Assembly: GCA_035552095.1 (NCBI GenBank)
Contig: DASZMA010000193.1
Coordinates: 1-64,000 of the forward strand
Reading direction: 5' to 3'
Source of the DNA: Bog-473 sp035552095
GTDB lineage: Bacteria; Actinomycetota; Acidimicrobiia; Acidimicrobiales; RAAP-2
Length of the DNA stretch: 64,000 bases
Below are positions 62,713-64,000 of this stretch, one piece after another. The notes below the pieces were generated by a model. It was not told the DNA's origin. It was given only the letters and a program-made list of their open reading frames with translations, and searched no databases. Positions within the stretch are counted from its first letter, which is position 1, and each line of letters opens with the position of its first letter. The translations under genes and the position numbers were made by a program.

Positions 62713-63876
62713 TCATGCTGGTATCTCCATAGGGCGCTCCTCTGCGGGGTCTATCTGGTCGTGGTCGTTCGGGTCGAGCGGGAAGACAACCGACCCCGAG
62801 GGGTCGAGGCTCAGGCCGACCGACGCCCCCCGGTCCATCCTGCGCTCCGAGTGAATCCCGGTCAGCCGCCCTCCTCCCTGAAGGTCGACCGCCAACTCGT
62901 AGTCTCGTCCCCGGAAGGCTACATCGGTGATGTGACCCCTCAGATGACCATCAGCGGGGCCGCAGATGGAGACGGCACCGGGGCGGATGGTGAGCATGTA
63001 CTCGCTCGATCCGGCGCCCGGCAGGGTCGCTTTGGCGGCATCGGAGAGGAACGCCTCAATCGGTCGGCTGCAGTTGGATCGCTGAGGCTCCACCAGGACC
63101 GTGCCCAGCAGCGAGGGCCCGCCGGCCGGGCGCACCCGCATCTCTCCGGCCAGCCCGGTGAAGCGGGCCACGAAGCGAGTGGCCGGCGAGGCGTAGACCT
63201 CCTCGGGGGTACCGAGCTGGACCAGCTCACCGTGCTCCAGGACACCCACCTGGTCGGCCAGGGCGAAGGCCTCCTGCTGGTCGTGAGTGATGTAGATGGT
63301 GGTGGCGCCCACCTCGCGCACCAGCGAGGAGATCTCGATCCGCATGCGTTCGCGCAGGTCGGCATCGAGATTGGACAGGGGCTCGTCGCACAGCAGGAGG
63401 CCGGTATCGCCGGCCAGGGCGCGGGCCAGAGCCACCCGTTGCTGCTCACCCCCGGAGAGCTGCCCGGGGTAGCGGTCGGCCAGGTGCCCCAGCCCCACCC
63501 GCTCGATCATCACCAGGGCCAACCGCCGGCACTCGCCCCGCCCGTGGCGGTGCCGCTTCAGGGCGAAACCGACATTGTCGGCCACCGAGAGGTGGGGCCA
63601 CAGGGCGTAGTCCTGGAACACCATGGAAAGGTCACGGCGCTCCGGGGGAACGTGGGTCCGCTCGTCGGCCACCAAGGTGTCGCCGATGGTGATCCCCCCC
63701 GACGAGACGCGCTCGATGCCGGCGATGGTGCGCAGGAGGGTGGTCTTGCCGGAGCCCGACGGGCCGAGCAACACCAAGAAGGTGCCCGGGTCCACCGAGA
63801 AGGAGACGTCCTTCACGGCATGGGAGCCGGCCGGGAAGACCTTCTCGAGGTGGTCGACGGAGAGTCGTTCAGCCAC
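62713..63876 (-). CDS. ABC importer ATPase, iron(III)/thiamine/polyamine type (FbpC/PotA-like)
   Basis: A 387-residue ATPase. GPSGSGKTTLLRTIAG is Walker A, RDLSMVFQDYALWPHLSV the Q-loop, LSGGEQQRVALARAL the signature, LLLCDEPLSNLDADL Walker B. The C-terminal 140 residues form TOBE-type regulatory domains (YMLTIRPGAVSICGPADG). The GTG at 63876 overlaps the permease stop by eight bases; an earlier in-frame codon at 63930 would lie inside the permease gene. Substrate not decidable, iron favoured by the neighbour. Confidence 0.92.
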   Translation of the reverse strand: MAERLSVDHLEKVFPAGSHAVKDVSFSVDPGTFLVLLGPSGSGKTTLLRTIAGIERVSSGGITIGDTLVADERTHVPPERRDLSMVFQDYALWPHLSVADNVGFALKRHRHGRGECRRLALVMIERVGLGHLADRYPGQLSGGEQQRVALARALAGDTGLLLCDEPLSNLDADLRERMRIEISSLVREVGATTIYITHDQQEAFALADQVGVLEHGELVQLGTPEEVYASPATRFVARFTGLAGEMRVRPAGGPSLLGTVLVEPQRSNCSRPIEAFLSDAAKATLPGAGSSEYMLTIRPGAVSICGPADGHLRGHITDVAFRGRDYELAVDLQGGGRLTGIHSERRMDRGASVGLSLDPSGSVVFPLDPNDHDQIDPAEERPMEIPA

Positions 63877-64000
63877 GGGCGGCCACCCCGATCCGGCGCC
63901 AGCCGGCCGGAGCCAGCAGCCGGTAGGCACCCAGGATCACGGCCACCACCACGAACGCAATCCCGACCGCCACCACCGCCTGGGCCATGCCCACGCCAAA
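63869..64000 (-). CDS. ABC importer permease, C-terminal end (cut by window end)
   Basis: The last 43 codons of a membrane protein. The visible part has a helix (AVVAVGIAFVVVAVILGAY) and a basic tail ending AARG, the typical C-terminus of FbpB/ThiP/PotB-type binding-protein-dependent permeases. It overlaps the ATPase start, so it belongs to the same transporter. Confidence 0.75.
   Translation of the reverse strand, partial: FGVGMAQAVVAVGIAFVVVAVILGAYRLLAPAGWRRIGVAARG

Overview
This 64 kb window is high-GC, densely packed bacterial DNA. The gene families point to Actinomycetota, and most likely an Acidimicrobiia-like soil or environmental lineage; that placement is an inference. Supporting signs are a PknB-type kinase, a fused double-domain acyl-CoA dehydrogenase, an MptpB-like phosphatase, many GTG starts, GTGA/ATGA gene overlaps, leaderless-looking starts and stand-alone class III cyclases. 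I saw no rRNA, tRNA, CRISPR array, insertion sequence or phage gene. No gene-free stretch exceeds about 300 bases. The two ends cut genes: a C-terminal scrap at 2-103 and an ABC permease running off the right end.

1-20 kb is mixed housekeeping and regulation: a Met/His-rich membrane protein, a Ser/Thr kinase, a VapBC toxin-antitoxin pair with two palindromic operators, a PadR regulator with its membrane partner, a Clp N-domain protein, two nucleotide cyclases (one fused to a YHS-like zinc domain), an ABC-F ATPase, a fused FadE, a secreted clan GH-A glycosidase, Ohr, a divergent MarR/drug-exporter pair and a GNAT acetyltransferase.

20-36 kb is a molybdenum region. After an ABC-2 exporter come a sulfite-oxidase-like molybdoenzyme with a cytochrome b561-type partner, an HTH-TOBE regulator, ModA and a fused ModB-ModC, then MoaC, MoaD, MoaA, MoeA, MoaE, two XdhC/CoxI-type proteins and MogA. 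They are followed by an isoquinoline-oxidoreductase-like molybdoenzyme (large and 2Fe-2S subunits) and a MobA/MocA-like nucleotidyltransferase. The region thus covers uptake, cofactor synthesis, insertion and client enzymes. The large subunit carries an in-frame TAG at codon 143.

36-43 kb holds an ABC-F ATPase, an acyl-CoA ligase, an MFS exporter, a secreted CocE/PepX-type hydrolase and a tyrosine phosphatase. 43-52.4 kb is one co-directional cobalamin uptake and salvage unit behind a cobalamin riboswitch: BtuF, BtuC, BtuD, CobO, CbiZ, CobU, CobS, CbiB, CobD and a BluB-CobT fusion. It lacks corrin-ring synthesis genes, so it reads as salvage and remodelling.

52.5-60.4 kb has a secreted G1-type glutamic peptidase and a tightly coupled branched-chain-type ABC operon (SBP, fused LivH-LivM, LivG, LivF). 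Two uncharacterised envelope proteins are translationally coupled to its end; this extended operon is my best candidate for an undescribed system. 60.4-64 kb has an amidohydrolase behind a perfect palindrome, then an iron-type ABC transporter operon that also encodes an ExxE-motif membrane protein.
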